This document shows, piece by piece, positions 9,490 through 19,080 of a stretch of DNA of 64,000 nt. The stretch comes from Croceitalea dokdonensis DOKDO 023 (GTDB lineage: Bacteria; Bacteroidota; Bacteroidia; Flavobacteriales; Flavobacteriaceae). The stretch is taken from NCBI RefSeq assembly GCF_001306415.1, contig NZ_LDJX01000007.1, positions 124,001 through 188,000 of the forward strand, written 5' to 3'. The notes beneath the pieces are model-generated. The model had not been told where the DNA came from and searched no databases. It was given only the letters and a program-made list of their open reading frames with translations. Numbering within the stretch: the stretch's first letter is position 1; each line of letters begins with the position of its first letter. Both the position numbers and the translations under genes were made by a program.

Positions 9490-10197
9490 TTAATCCTGTA
9501 GGGCAAATACTTTTTGTAGCAGCGCGGTTCCCCTAGCGGATACCTTGTTCCGTATTTCCTTTTCCTCTATGGCTATCATGGTATATACGCCAGATAAGGC
9601 CTCTTGGGTGACATAATCCGTTAGGTCTGGGTTAACATTATTGGTCAACGGAATGCTGTTATATCTTTGGATAAGGTTGTTCCAAACCTGGTCTGCACCC
9701 ACTTTTTTGAATGATTTTTTAATTACGGGGTTAAATTTATCGTAGAGAGCGCTGGAAGTGTTGGATTTTAAATATTCCGTTGCACTATTGTCCGCTCCCA
9801 CCAAAATACTCTTGGCATCTTGGAAACTCATGTTTTTTACGGCATCCACAAAAATAGGTGTAGCTTCGGCCACGGCATCTTCCGCAGCACTGTTGAGCAC
9901 CCTAAGTCCTTCATCGGCCAGTTTGCCAAGGCCTATGCCCCTTAAAGTTTTGTCCACTTTTTGCAGTTCCTCCGGTAGCATAATTTTCACCAGCTCGTTT
10001 TTAAAAAAGCCACTTTCAGCACTTAATTTGCTCACTTGTTTTTCAATACCTTGATTTAAGGCCTGTTGCAGTCCTTGGGCTATTTCTGCGTTTCCGATGC
10101 CCGCGTCTCCCTGCGGTAGCTGATTCACTACTTGTTGTAACTCATTACAGCGTATAAAGCCAAAAACAATGGCTAGACATAATAGGTGTTTTTTCAT
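9490..10197 (-). CDS. DUF4197 exported protein
   Basis: An N-terminal hydrophobic signal (residues 4-16) is followed by Cys17, possibly lipidated although the preceding residue is Arg rather than Gly or Ala. The mature part matches DUF4197: helical repeats with LPEELQKVDKTLRGIGLG, the NMSFQDAKSIL segment, and the C-terminal YVTQEALSGVYTMIAIEEKEIR. Members are periplasmic proteins of unknown role in Bacteroidetes and Proteobacteria. It is monocistronic by context: purU upstream starts 52 bases away on the same strand end-to-start, but a separate role is likely. Confidence 0.87.
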   Translation of the reverse strand: MKKHLLCLAIVFGFIRCNELQQVVNQLPQGDAGIGNAEIAQGLQQALNQGIEKQVSKLSAESGFFKNELVKIMLPEELQKVDKTLRGIGLGKLADEGLRVLNSAAEDAVAEATPIFVDAVKNMSFQDAKSILVGADNSATEYLKSNTSSALYDKFNPVIKKSFKKVGADQVWNNLIQRYNSIPLTNNVNPDLTDYVTQEALSGVYTMIAIEEKEIRNKVSARGTALLQKVFALQD

Positions 10198-10249
10198 TAT
10201 GGGTGTTTTTATGGGTTTATCCTAATTATGGCTTTAAAAGTATTGGCTT

Positions 10250-11098
10250 TTATGTGAATATGACGGTTTTATTTTGGTAAACCATCGTTTTTCTATTGAC
10301 ATGCAGCTTAATTGCCTTTGATAGCACGATCTTCTCCAAATCCCTTCCTTGGGTGATGAAATCTTTAATGCTATGGGAGTGGCTCACCGGTGCCACATCT
10401 TGGGCGATAATGGGTCCTGCATCCAGCTCTTCTGTAACGTAGTGGCTCGTTGCGCCAATGATCTTAACCCCTCGCTCAAAGGCGGCATGGTAGGGTTTTG
10501 CCCCAGCAAAGGCGGGTAAAAAGGAATGATGGATGTTTATGATCTTATTGGGATATTCATTTATGATTTTTGGGCTAACGATCTGCATGTACCTCGCCAA
10601 AACAATAAAATCTACCTGATATTTTTTTAGCAGCTGTAGTTGTTGGTCTTCGGCGGTTGCCTTGGTCGCTCTAGTGACGGGGATATGGTAATAGGGCAGT
10701 TTAAATTGTTGGGCAATATGGGCCATGTCTTTGTGGTTGCTAATGATAAATGGGATAGCTACCGCTAGTTCACCACTGTGGTATCGGGCTAAAATGTCAT
10801 ACAAGCAATGTTCGTATTTGGACACAAAAAGAGCCATTTTTGGTTTGCTCTCCCTACTGTAGGCCTGCCACTGCATCGCAAAGGGATTTCCTAGTTCTTT
10901 TTGGAAGCTGGCACGCAGGTCGTTGGTGTTTATTGAATGATTAAACTCACTTTCGATACGCATAAAAAAGACACGGGCATCTTTATCCACATGTTGGTCC
11001 AAATACACTACATTCCCGCCCTTGGAAAATAGAAATCGGGTGACAGCTTGGATAATCCCGGGTTGGTCTGGACAATGAATCAAAAACGTGAGGTGCAT
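10250..11098 (-). CDS. purU: Formyltetrahydrofolate deformylase
   Basis: PurU hydrolyses 10-formyl-THF to THF and formate, balancing one-carbon pools and feeding formate to purine synthesis. An N-terminal ACT-like domain (residues 1-80, CPDQPGIIQ) precedes the formyltransferase-fold domain with INIHHSFLPAF, the GAKPYHAAFERGVK segment and ATSHYVTEELDAGPII. The NIHHSFLP histidines and the late Asp form the catalytic site. The 282-residue length is standard. It is divergent from icmF with about 140 bases between. Confidence 0.96.
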   Translation of the reverse strand: MHLTFLIHCPDQPGIIQAVTRFLFSKGGNVVYLDQHVDKDARVFFMRIESEFNHSINTNDLRASFQKELGNPFAMQWQAYSRESKPKMALFVSKYEHCLYDILARYHSGELAVAIPFIISNHKDMAHIAQQFKLPYYHIPVTRATKATAEDQQLQLLKKYQVDFIVLARYMQIVSPKIINEYPNKIINIHHSFLPAFAGAKPYHAAFERGVKIIGATSHYVTEELDAGPIIAQDVAPVSHSHSIKDFITQGRDLEKIVLSKAIKLHVNRKTMVYQNKTVIFT

Positions 11099-11239
11099 AG
11101 GGCATTATTAAGAGCTAAAATTATACTATTCTAAAAAAGGATTCCATTGAACCATACTTTTTTGCGTGATTATAATTATAACTGCATTTTGATTACATTT
11201 TCTGTAAATTGCAGACCTATTTAAGACCCTTTATTGATA

Positions 11240-14200
11240 ATGGAACAAGTGAAGCCTTACCTCCCTAAGCATAAGATAAGAATCGTTACCGCCGCCTCTT
11301 TGTTTGATGGTCATGATGCAGCCATTAATATCATGCGGAGAATCATTCAGGCTACAGGGGTAGAGGTCATACATTTGGGACATGACCGTAGTGTGGAAGA
11401 AGTGGTCAACTGTGCCATTCAGGAAGATGCCAACGCCATTGCAATGACCTCCTACCAAGGGGGGCATAACGAGTACTTTACCTATATGTACGATCTACTG
11501 CGGGAGAAGGATGCGGGGCATATCAAAATTTTTGGCGGTGGTGGAGGTGTTATCCTACCAGAGGAAATAAAAACATTAATGGCCTATGGTATCACAAGGA
11601 TTTATTCTCCGGATGATGGCCGTGAATTGGGCCTACAAGGAATGATCAATGATTTGGTCTCACAATGCGATACAGCGGTGCCAGAATTAAAAGTGTCCGG
11701 TACGGAAAGTATTGCCAAGCGCTTATTGGAGAAAGACGGGAACACCATTGCACGTTTAATTTCATTGGCGGAGAATAGGCCAACTGAGTTCAAAACTCAT
11801 TTTTTCCAAATTGATATCGATGACAGCATACCTGTTTTGGGAATTACCGGGACGGGCGGTGCCGGAAAATCTAGTTTGGTAGATGAGCTCATACGTCGTT
11901 TTTTGCTGGATTTTGAGGATAAGCACATCGCCATCGTATCCGTAGACCCCTCCAAACGAAAAACCGGTGGGGCGTTGTTGGGAGACCGTATACGCATGAA
12001 TGCGATCAACAATCAAAGGGTATACATGCGATCCCTGGCCACAAGGCAATCTAATTTGGCGTTGTCCAAACATGTAAGTGAGGCAGTTCAGGTTTTAAAG
12101 GCCGCCAGATATGATCTTATTATTTTGGAAACCTCCGGGATAGGGCAATCAGATACGGAAATTTTAGAGCATAGTGCCGTATCCCTTTATGTGATGACTC
12201 CAGAGTTTGGTGCCGCCACCCAGTTGGAGAAAATTGACATGTTGGATTTTGCGGATATCGTGGCCATCAACAAATTTGATAAAAGGGGAGCTTTGGATGC
12301 CTTAAGGGACGTGAAAAAACAATATGTTAGAAACCATAATCTTTGGGACGCCAAACAGGAAGACCTTCCCATATATGGTACCATAGCATCCCAGTTTAAC
12401 GACCCAGGTATGAACCGCCTTTATCGGAAGGTAATGGATACCCTTGTGGATAAAACGGAAAGCCAGTTGGTCTCCAACTTTAACGCAGGGAATGAAGCTT
12501 CGGAGAAGCTTTTTGTAATACCACCGGCACGCACACGCTATCTGTCGGAAATTGCAGAGCATAACCGGGCCTACGATGCCAAGGCATTCGACCAAGCCGC
12601 TATTGCCCAAAAGCTGTATGGGATTTTTATGGCCATCCTTGCCGCACTTAACAAAATGGAGGGTATACAATCGGCATTGTTTTTAAACAAAAGTGGCCTG
12701 GATGGGGAAGCGCTTTTGGCCCAGACAACCGATGACAATAGACCGCTGGTAACCTTATTAATACAGCAGTTTGATGAGGTAAAGATGGATTTTAGCCCTA
12801 GAAATTGGGAATTGATCATCAATTGGCAACTTACCGTAGCCCGTTATAAGGCGCCGGTATATACCTTTAAGGTACGGGACAAGGAAATTCATATAGATAC
12901 ACATACCAAATCACTGTCCCATAATGATGTACCCAAGGTAGCGTTACCAAAATATACCGCTTGGGGAGATTTGTTACATTGGATGTTACGAGAGAACCTA
13001 CCGGGGGAATTCCCCTATACCTCAGGTATTTATCCTTTCAAAAGAACAGGGGAGGACCCCACCCGTATGTTTGCCGGTGAAGGCGGACCAGAGCGTACTA
13101 ATAGAAGGTTCCATTACGTAAGCCTGGGGATGCCCGCAAAACGACTGTCCACAGCTTTTGATTCTGTTACGTTGTATGGAAACGATCCAGATTATAGACC
13201 TGATATTTATGGTAAAATAGGAAATGCAGGAGTTTCTGTTTGCTGTTTGGACGATGCCAAAAAATTGTATTCCGGCTTTGACCTGAGCGACTCAATGACC
13301 TCCGTGAGTATGACCATCAATGGCCCAGCACCTATGCTTCTGGCATTTTTTATGAACGCCGCCATAGACCAAAACTGCGAAAAATTTATTCATGACAAAG
13401 GACTTGAAGCATCCATAGAAAAAAAGATAGCGGAGATTTATAAGGCCAAAGGAGTCCCAAGGCCCACATACGCTGGCAATTTGCCCAAAGGAAATACGGG
13501 TCTGGGATTATTCTTGTTAGGGGTGACCGGAGACCAGGTACTTCCGGAAAAAACATATCAGGAAATAAAGGCCAAAACCCTTGCCCAGGTTAGAGGTACC
13601 GTACAGGCAGATATCCTAAAGGAAGATCAGGCCCAAAATACTTGCATTTTTTCCACGGAGTTTGCCCTAAGGCTCATGGGAGATGTACAGGCATATTTTA
13701 TCGCCCAAAATGTCAGGAACTTTTATTCTGTTTCCATATCTGGCTACCATATAGCAGAAGCTGGTGCCAATCCTATTTCCCAGTTGGCATTTACCTTATC
13801 CAACGGCTTTACCTACGTGGAGTATTATTTAAGTCGGGGTATGGATATCAATAAATTTGGCCCTAACCTTTCCTTTTTCTTCTCCAACGGAATAGATCCA
13901 GAGTATGCGGTTATTGGCCGGGTGGCCAGGCGTATTTGGGCAAAGGCCATGAAAGAAAAATACGGAGCTGGACCAAGGGCCCAGATGCTAAAGTACCACA
14001 TACAGACCTCCGGTAGAAGTTTGCACGCCCAAGAAATCGATTTTAATGATATCCGCACAACCTTACAGGCACTTTATGCGATTTATGATAACTGTAATTC
14101 CTTACATACCAATGCTTATGATGAGGCAATTACCACACCTACGGAAGAGTCTGTCCGGCGTGCCATGGCCATACAATTGATCATTAACAAGGAATTGGGT

Positions 14201-14692
14201 CTGGCAAAAAATGAAAATCCGCTACAAGGCTCTTTTATTATTGAGGAATTGACGGATTTGGTAGAGGAAGCGGTGTTGTTGGAATTTGATAGGATTACGG
14301 AACGCGGTGGTGTTTTAGGGGCCATGGAAACCATGTATCAGCGTTCAAAAATCCAGGAAGAGAGCCTGCATTATGAAATGTTGAAGCACACCGGCGAATA
14401 TCCTATCGTTGGTGTAAATACATTTTTAAGCGCTAAAGGCTCACCCACCGTTCTACCCGCAGAGGTCATCCGGGCTACCCAAGAAGAAAAGGAAGTACAG
14501 ATTACTACTTTAGGGAATTTAAAACAGGGCAATACGGATAAAGCCCAACTGCTATTGCAACAACTTCAACAGACGGCCATTGCAAACGGGAATATTTTTG
14601 AATCCCTCATGGAAGCTTCCAAATACTGTTCCTTGGGACAAATGACCAATGCCTTATTTCAGGTAGGTGGCGAGTATAGGCGCAATATGTAG
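11240..14692 (+). CDS. icmF: Fused isobutyryl-CoA mutase (IcmF-type acyl-CoA mutase with G-protein chaperone)
   Basis: One 1150-residue chain carries three parts. First is a cobalamin-binding domain with DGHDAA (H25) at residues 10-140. Next is a MeaB-like GTPase with the Walker A motif GTGGAGKS near residue 203. Last is the TIM-barrel mutase domain with [12 protein letters not shown] and [12 protein letters not shown]. The substrate-pocket residues are Phe600 in YPFKR and Gln799 in QNTCIF. These are the pair known for isobutyryl-CoA mutases, rather than Tyr and Arg of methylmalonyl-CoA mutase. It should interconvert isobutyryl- and n-butyryl-CoA with B12, the GTPase guarding cofactor loading. 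The ATG at 11240 is preferred over a TTG six bases upstream. No B12 riboswitch is seen in front. Confidence 0.93.
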   Translation: MEQVKPYLPKHKIRIVTAASLFDGHDAAINIMRRIIQATGVEVIHLGHDRSVEEVVNCAIQEDANAIAMTSYQGGHNEYFTYMYDLLREKDAGHIKIFGGGGGVILPEEIKTLMAYGITRIYSPDDGRELGLQGMINDLVSQCDTAVPELKVSGTESIAKRLLEKDGNTIARLISLAENRPTEFKTHFFQIDIDDSIPVLGITGTGGAGKSSLVDELIRRFLLDFEDKHIAIVSVDPSKRKTGGALLGDRIRMNAINNQRVYMRSLATRQSNLALSKHVSEAVQVLKAARYDLIILETSGIGQSDTEILEHSAVSLYVMTPEFGAATQLEKIDMLDFADIVAINKFDKRGALDALRDVKKQYVRNHNLWDAKQEDLPIYGTIASQFNDPGMNRLYRKVMDTLVDKTESQLVSNFNAGNEASEKLFVIPPARTRYLSEIAEHNRAYDAKAFDQAAIAQKLYGIFMAILAALNKMEGIQSALFLNKSGLDGEALLAQTTDDNRPLVTLLIQQFDEVKMDFSPRNWELIINWQLTVARYKAPVYTFKVRDKEIHIDTHTKSLSHNDVPKVALPKYTAWGDLLHWMLRENLPGEFPYTSGIYPFKRTGEDPTRMFAGEGGPERTNRRFHYVSLGMPAKRLSTAFDSVTLYGNDPDYRPDIYGKIGNAGVSVCCLDDAKKLYSGFDLSDSMTSVSMTINGPAPMLLAFFMNAAIDQNCEKFIHDKGLEASIEKKIAEIYKAKGVPRPTYAGNLPKGNTGLGLFLLGVTGDQVLPEKTYQEIKAKTLAQVRGTVQADILKEDQAQNTCIFSTEFALRLMGDVQAYFIAQNVRNFYSVSISGYHIAEAGANPISQLAFTLSNGFTYVEYYLSRGMDINKFGPNLSFFFSNGIDPEYAVIGRVARRIWAKAMKEKYGAGPRAQMLKYHIQTSGRSLHAQEIDFNDIRTTLQALYAIYDNCNSLHTNAYDEAITTPTEESVRRAMAIQLIINKELGLAKNENPLQGSFIIEELTDLVEEAVLLEFDRITERGGVLGAMETMYQRSKIQEESLHYEMLKHTGEYPIVGVNTFLSAKGSPTVLPAEVIRATQEEKEVQITTLGNLKQGNTDKAQLLLQQLQQTAIANGNIFESLMEASKYCSLGQMTNALFQVGGEYRRNM

Positions 14693-14876
14693 TTAAAAGT
14701 TCGGTTTTGGAGGCGTCTAAAGGTTTGCCAACTATAATTGTTCCAGCGGCTTTTAGGCTTTACGCTTTTATAAAGGACTACAAGCCCCATTCCTCCAAAG
14801 AGGAGTAGGATGGTTGGGATATGGGAAGGCAAAAAAGTCTCAGCAAGCGACAGGGAAGATGTTTTGGAAGATGACG

Positions 14877-15278
14877 TTAGTCATCCATCGTCATTAGGGC
14901 TTTTCTCCATCGTTTAAAATCTTTTCTAAAGGTTTTAATTTCCTGCCGTAACAATTGCACGTATTCCCTTTCTTTTACCCCATCATGCTCTAGCCCATTG
15001 CAGTAGGACCAAATGTTACGGGTGATGCTATTGATAAAGCCAAGATTATAGCACCTAATCGCCCTGGGAACCTTTGGATGAAGCTGTTGCACCAATTTCG
15101 TTATTAAGTTGGCATCTACAATAAGGGACTGCGCGATATCATCCCTAAGACTTTGTTTGCCGGTACACCCAAGAAATACTCGGTCAGAAGAAAAGTAGTG
15201 GGCGAGCGACTTGCTCACATCCTTTAACACTATCGATTTCTGGTGAATAGTATGATATGAAGGTAACTTTCCTCCCAT
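14877..15278 (-). CDS. Hypothetical helical protein
   Basis: I do not recognise a named domain in this 133-residue protein. It is soluble, basic and predicted to be helical, starting MGGKLPSYHTIHQKS and ending with a charged stretch (LRQEIKTFRKDFKRWRKAL). It has three to four Cys but no CxxC. Amino-acid composition is normal for coding sequence and resembles short conserved flavobacterial proteins. It faces the icmF end (convergent) and is divergent from the Lrp-family gene. Confidence 0.65.
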   Translation of the reverse strand: MGGKLPSYHTIHQKSIVLKDVSKSLAHYFSSDRVFLGCTGKQSLRDDIAQSLIVDANLITKLVQQLHPKVPRAIRCYNLGFINSITRNIWSYCNGLEHDGVKEREYVQLLRQEIKTFRKDFKRWRKALMTMDD

Positions 15279-15391
15279 AACAGCTGTTATTTTTAATATA
15301 AAGATAGTACGGGCGCTAAAATTTTAACTTTAAATAAACAGAGTAAAAAAAGCTTATTGTTTAATTTTAAAGTTTTAACCCACAATTCACT

Positions 15392-15838
15392 TTGGATTTT
15401 AAATTAGACAGTGTTAACGCAAAGATTTTGGTCCACTTACAGGGCAATGCAAGGGCAAGCTTTACGGAAATTGGTAAGGCCATAGGGCTAACATCACCGG
15501 CTGTCGCAGAACGAGTAAAAAAGATGGAGGATTTGGGTGTGATCAAAGGGTATCATGCCACCGTTTCGCATGTGCATTTAGGAAAGCAACTACGTGCCAT
15601 CATAACCTTACGTGCCTTCATAGGCAAATTAAAACCTTTTTTAGAAGTAGTTAAGACCTTTGAGGAGGTCATCAATTGCCATAGAATAACCGGTAATGAA
15701 AACATCATTATGGAAGTGGTATTAAAAGACCAATTTCACTTAGAACGTTTTATTGATAAACTCATTGCATACGGCGAAACTAGGACGCATATTGTACTCT
15801 CTGATGTTGTTGCCAATAAAGCGGTTGTTGACACATAA
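15392..15838 (+). CDS. Lrp/AsnC family transcriptional regulator
   Basis: The 148-residue protein has an N-terminal winged helix-turn-helix (DSVNAKILVHLQGNARASFTEIGKAIGLTSPAVAERVKKME, residues 6-46, of which the recognition helix is TSPAVAERVKKME) and a C-terminal RAM domain (LRAIITLRAF, HRITGNENIIMEV). Such regulators sense amino acids and bind DNA as octamers. The start is TTG, as no ATG lies before the HTH. Its nearness to icmF makes control of branched-chain amino-acid or acyl-CoA metabolism plausible, but that is inference. The hydrolase-like gene follows 31 bases later. Confidence 0.92.
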   Translation: MDFKLDSVNAKILVHLQGNARASFTEIGKAIGLTSPAVAERVKKMEDLGVIKGYHATVSHVHLGKQLRAIITLRAFIGKLKPFLEVVKTFEEVINCHRITGNENIIMEVVLKDQFHLERFIDKLIAYGETRTHIVLSDVVANKAVVDT

Positions 15839-15869
15839 TTTTTGGCTGGATTTTTGATAACAAAAAAGT

Positions 15870-17321
15870 ATGGTAAAAAAGATTGGGATACTAGTAACGT
15901 TGTTTGTGTTTTGTCAGACAGGGCTTGCGCAGGAGTTAAGGCTAAAGAAGGGCGTGTTTAATGAGATTGAGGTACAAACGGATACCATCACGGAAAGGAT
16001 AAGTATATTCCTCCCCACGATTTTTGACTCCAAGGGCAAATGGCCCTTGTTGCTTGTAATTGATTTAGATGGCAATCAAAACCGCTACATGTCTCTTTTT
16101 AAGGAAGTTGCGGAAGATAAAGGATATATACTGGCGGCTCCATTGGGGGTTGCGGATTCCTTGGCATTAAGTAAAAATATGGTAGTGGCCCAAAGGAGCA
16201 TCAATAGGTTACGAGAGGTACTGCCGGTGCATAATGAGCGTATCTATACCGCTGGATTCAGAAACAGTGGGCGCTTTGCAAATTTAGTTCCCATTTTTAT
16301 CAAGGATGTTGCAGGGGTGGTCTCTGTTGGGGCCTCTTTGGTAAATATCGAATTATTGGCATCAAAAAATCCGTTTTATTTTATCGGTATTGTAGGTACC
16401 AGTGATTTTACATATCCCAGTTTGCTTCAAGATGAACAGGTGCTCAATAAATTAAAATTTCCCAATCACCTCTTGGTGCATGATGGGGATAATGAACTGC
16501 CTACCACAAAATATCTTCGCCGGGCCTTAAATTTGTTTGAACTTTCTTCCATGGCCAAAGGTTTTATTCCCAAGGACTCCGCCCTTATCCAATCCCTTTT
16601 TAAAGAGGACTTGGCAGAAAATGTCAAATACCAAAGCCAACAAGAATGGTTATTGGCAGACCGTTCCCTACGTGAAACCATTACGGCCTTCCGCACCTTA
16701 AAAGATGTGGATTCCCTAAGACGGGTACAGAAAGAATTGCGAAGAAGTAAATTGTACAAAACCCAATATAGGTCAAGAACCGCCACCTTGTTCAACGAAC
16801 AGTTAAAGCGAGACGAGTACAACTATTATTTGGAAGATGATGTGGTGACCTATAATTTCAACAATTTAGGCTGGTGGAAGTACCAGATGACACAATTAAA
16901 TGCCAAGGTAAATGCCGCAAAAAAAGAAGATAGAAAAATGGGGCTGCGTCTTATTGGCTACATAAACGCCTTGATAGATGACAACATTACCCTGGTAAAG
17001 GCAGATAAGGTGGTGGATGAGGAAGCACTGGTATTGCTTTACATGCTAAAGACCATTACAGCGCCAGAAGAGTTGGTTCATTACAAAAATGTCATATCCA
17101 TTGCGGCCAAGAACCTTGACTATGGCACTGCACTATTTTACGCAGAAGAGCTCTTAAAGCAAGGTTACAAGGACAAAGATGCCATGTACACCATAGATTA
17201 CACCCACCTTTTTAAAATCACCCCAGAATATAATGCACTTATTGAGAAGTATTTAGGCGAGCCTAGATACAAGGTTACCAGAGAAGAAGAACCGGAACCC
17301 GCCGCTGTCATCAAGGAATGA
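15870..17321 (+). CDS. Exported alpha/beta-hydrolase-like protein lacking the nucleophile
   Basis: A signal peptide (ending TGLAQ, about residue 20) leads into an esterase-like domain (residues 40-220: PLLLVIDLDGNQNRY, then YTAGFRNSGRFANLVP). In active relatives this elbow reads GFSxGG; here the position is Arg131 (G129-F-R-N-S-G134). A shifted Ser133 is the only serine there. The late VHDGDNELP stretch keeps a His-Asp-like segment. The C-terminal half (about 230-470) is helical and may be TPR-like, ending YGTALFYAEELLKQGY. It may be a binding protein rather than an enzyme. The gene overlaps the convergent DJ-1 gene by 11 bases. Confidence 0.7.
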   Translation: MVKKIGILVTLFVFCQTGLAQELRLKKGVFNEIEVQTDTITERISIFLPTIFDSKGKWPLLLVIDLDGNQNRYMSLFKEVAEDKGYILAAPLGVADSLALSKNMVVAQRSINRLREVLPVHNERIYTAGFRNSGRFANLVPIFIKDVAGVVSVGASLVNIELLASKNPFYFIGIVGTSDFTYPSLLQDEQVLNKLKFPNHLLVHDGDNELPTTKYLRRALNLFELSSMAKGFIPKDSALIQSLFKEDLAENVKYQSQQEWLLADRSLRETITAFRTLKDVDSLRRVQKELRRSKLYKTQYRSRTATLFNEQLKRDEYNYYLEDDVVTYNFNNLGWWKYQMTQLNAKVNAAKKEDRKMGLRLIGYINALIDDNITLVKADKVVDEEALVLLYMLKTITAPEELVHYKNVISIAAKNLDYGTALFYAEELLKQGYKDKDAMYTIDYTHLFKITPEYNALIEKYLGEPRYKVTREEEPEPAAVIKE

Positions 17322-18039
17322 TGGCATGGGGTATTTCTTCTAGGTTCCAAGAGATGACCAAACCTTTGGCAATATCTTGAGCTACCTTTTTGCCGTACAA
17401 TAATTCACATACGTATAAAGCAGCTTCAAAACTTTTGGCTCCTCCGGCGGAGGTGATGTATTTATCATCATGGACAAACAAAACGCTGTCCATGACGGTC
17501 AATTGAGGGTATCGCTTTTTATAAGTTTCAATATCAGAAGGGAAGGTGGTGGAGACCACACCATCTAGAAGACCAGCCTCGGCCAGCACAAAAGCGCCAT
17601 CACAATGGGAAGTAATCAACCGGGCAGAGGTAGCCACTTTTTTTACAAAAGACAACATGGTAGTGTCTTTTAAGTCCGTGTTCAGGTGTCCTTCCGCACT
17701 AGGGATTACCAAAATGTCAATGGGAGGAATACTGTCCGTGGTATAGTCAAGATCCGGCAAGATTCTAAGGCCCTCAAAAGTGGTAATGGGTTCTAGCGTA
17801 TTGGCTACCGTAAAGGTATTCATGGCGGTAATATGCTCACGATATTGGGTGTGCTGGAAGATATCATACGGAGCGGTAAACTCCGTGTTGTACACACCTT
17901 CCATAATCAAGAAGGCGGCATTTAACCGATTTTCCTTCATAGTTTGATATGGATTTTGCCTTTTTGCGGTCTTTGTTACAGGGGGTTGACAGCATACGAA
18001 GCCCAAGACCAGGGGAAGGAACATGTAAAGTGGTTTCAT
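17311..18039 (-). CDS. DJ-1/PfpI family lipoprotein
   Basis: The ATG at 18039 is chosen because it puts a signal sequence (MKPLYMFLPLVLGFVCC) at the N-terminus; the longer frame upstream adds 15 unlikely residues. The mature domain has the DJ-1/PfpI fold. The nucleophile elbow SHCDGAFVLAEAGLLDG carries the Cys, and ILVIPSAEG and YITSAGGAKSFEAAL are typical of the AraC-associated and isonitrile-hydratase-like branch. No DNA-binding domain is fused. Being lipid-anchored is unusual for this family but is seen in flavobacteria. The substrate is unknown. Confidence 0.85.
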   Translation of the reverse strand: MKPLYMFLPLVLGFVCCQPPVTKTAKRQNPYQTMKENRLNAAFLIMEGVYNTEFTAPYDIFQHTQYREHITAMNTFTVANTLEPITTFEGLRILPDLDYTTDSIPPIDILVIPSAEGHLNTDLKDTTMLSFVKKVATSARLITSHCDGAFVLAEAGLLDGVVSTTFPSDIETYKKRYPQLTVMDSVLFVHDDKYITSAGGAKSFEAALYVCELLYGKKVAQDIAKGLVISWNLEEIPHAIIP

Positions 18040-18376
18040 AAAGATATATTCTAAAGTGAAAGTTACAATTCTAATGGAGAACACAGACGCCCAAAACCAA
18101 GATTAAGGATGGCTTTTCTGCTAAAAAACAATTTTTAACCCGTTGTGCATGTTGCTGTGCTTAGACAACCAAATGTCTCATCTGGTGGTTTAGAAGTACG
18201 GAAAATAGTATGGGGAACGGTTGGTTGAACTAGAATTTTTGACTAAAGGCCTGTCTCCCGTCAGAGCGTTACAATTAGTTTGTCTTACAAAAGACTAGTT
18301 AAGCCGAATTGACAAAATTTATCAAAATGTACAAGGGGTAATTTTGAGTATTTTGCTTTCGTTGTATTTTTACATT

Positions 18377-19024
18377 ATGAGGATATTTGTAATCATCGGT
18401 ATTCTATTGGTTGTGTCCTGCGGTCAGAAGAAAAAGTACCATAAGGAAAATGTTGATTTTGACACTTTTCCCAAAGCGGTACGAACCATCTTGGAGTATC
18501 AAAAAAACCAGAATGAAAGTTTTAAGGACCCAGAGACTTCACCATTGCCAGACCGTTATAGAAAGAATTTTGAGAGCCTTGATTTTTTTGAACCTGACAC
18601 TTCCTATACGGTTACGGCCAGACTGGAAAGAACCCCGGACGCAAAGCCCTTTTTAATGCCCTCTACCACCGGGGACAAAACCATAGAGGTGGTGTACGGA
18701 ATTGCACATTTTTCACTCAACGGTGAAAATTACCAATTGGAGATTTACCAAACACCGGAACTTATGGAGAAGGAAGGCTATGAGGATTACCTTTTCTTAC
18801 CTTTTTTAGATAATACCAATGGGGAGGAAACCTATGGGGGCGGGAGGTATATAGATTTAAAAATCCCGGAGAGTGATACCATTATCATAGACTTTAACCG
18901 CGCTTACAATCCTTATTGCGTCTACAATAAAAAATACTCCTGCCCCTTAGTGCCAAGGCAAAATTATTTGAATACCAAAGTTTTGGCAGGAGTAAAGGAT
19001 TTTAATAAAAAAAGCGCCAAGTAG
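18377..19024 (+). CDS. DUF1684 lipoprotein
   Basis: The ATG at 18377 gives a clean lipoprotein signal (MRIFVIIGILLVVSCG, Cys15). DUF1684 signatures follow: FMPSTTG-like FLMPSTTGDK, YGIAHFSLNG, LFLPFLDNTNGEETYGGGRYID and the conserved C-terminal DFNRAYNPYCVYNKKYSCPLVP. Members occur widely in Bacteroidetes and Actinobacteria with unknown function. The rho-independent terminator begins inside the last codons, so the stop codon lies within the hairpin region (19008-19053). Confidence 0.9.
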   Translation: MRIFVIIGILLVVSCGQKKKYHKENVDFDTFPKAVRTILEYQKNQNESFKDPETSPLPDRYRKNFESLDFFEPDTSYTVTARLERTPDAKPFLMPSTTGDKTIEVVYGIAHFSLNGENYQLEIYQTPELMEKEGYEDYLFLPFLDNTNGEETYGGGRYIDLKIPESDTIIIDFNRAYNPYCVYNKKYSCPLVPRQNYLNTKVLAGVKDFNKKSAK

Positions 19025-19053
19025 TGCAAGTAAATTGCACATGGGCGCTTTTT
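19008..19053 (+). terminator. Terminator spanning the DUF1684 stop codon
   Basis: AAAAGCGCC before the stop pairs with GGCGCTTTT after it. An inner TGCA/TGCA stem is possible, and T residues follow. The upstream A run makes it potentially bidirectional, so it could also end the minus-strand barrel gene at 19081. Confidence 0.85.
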
Positions 19054-19080
19054 AAGTGGTACTTCTAGGTTTATGCTCTA

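Noticed and set aside
11099-11239. Cobalamin riboswitch before icmF
   Set aside because: The 140-base spacer is AT-rich and lacks a B12-box-like sequence.
18344-18376. Upstream in-frame start of the DUF1684 gene
   Set aside because: It would put 11 residues before the lipoprotein signal; the ATG at 18377 fits better.
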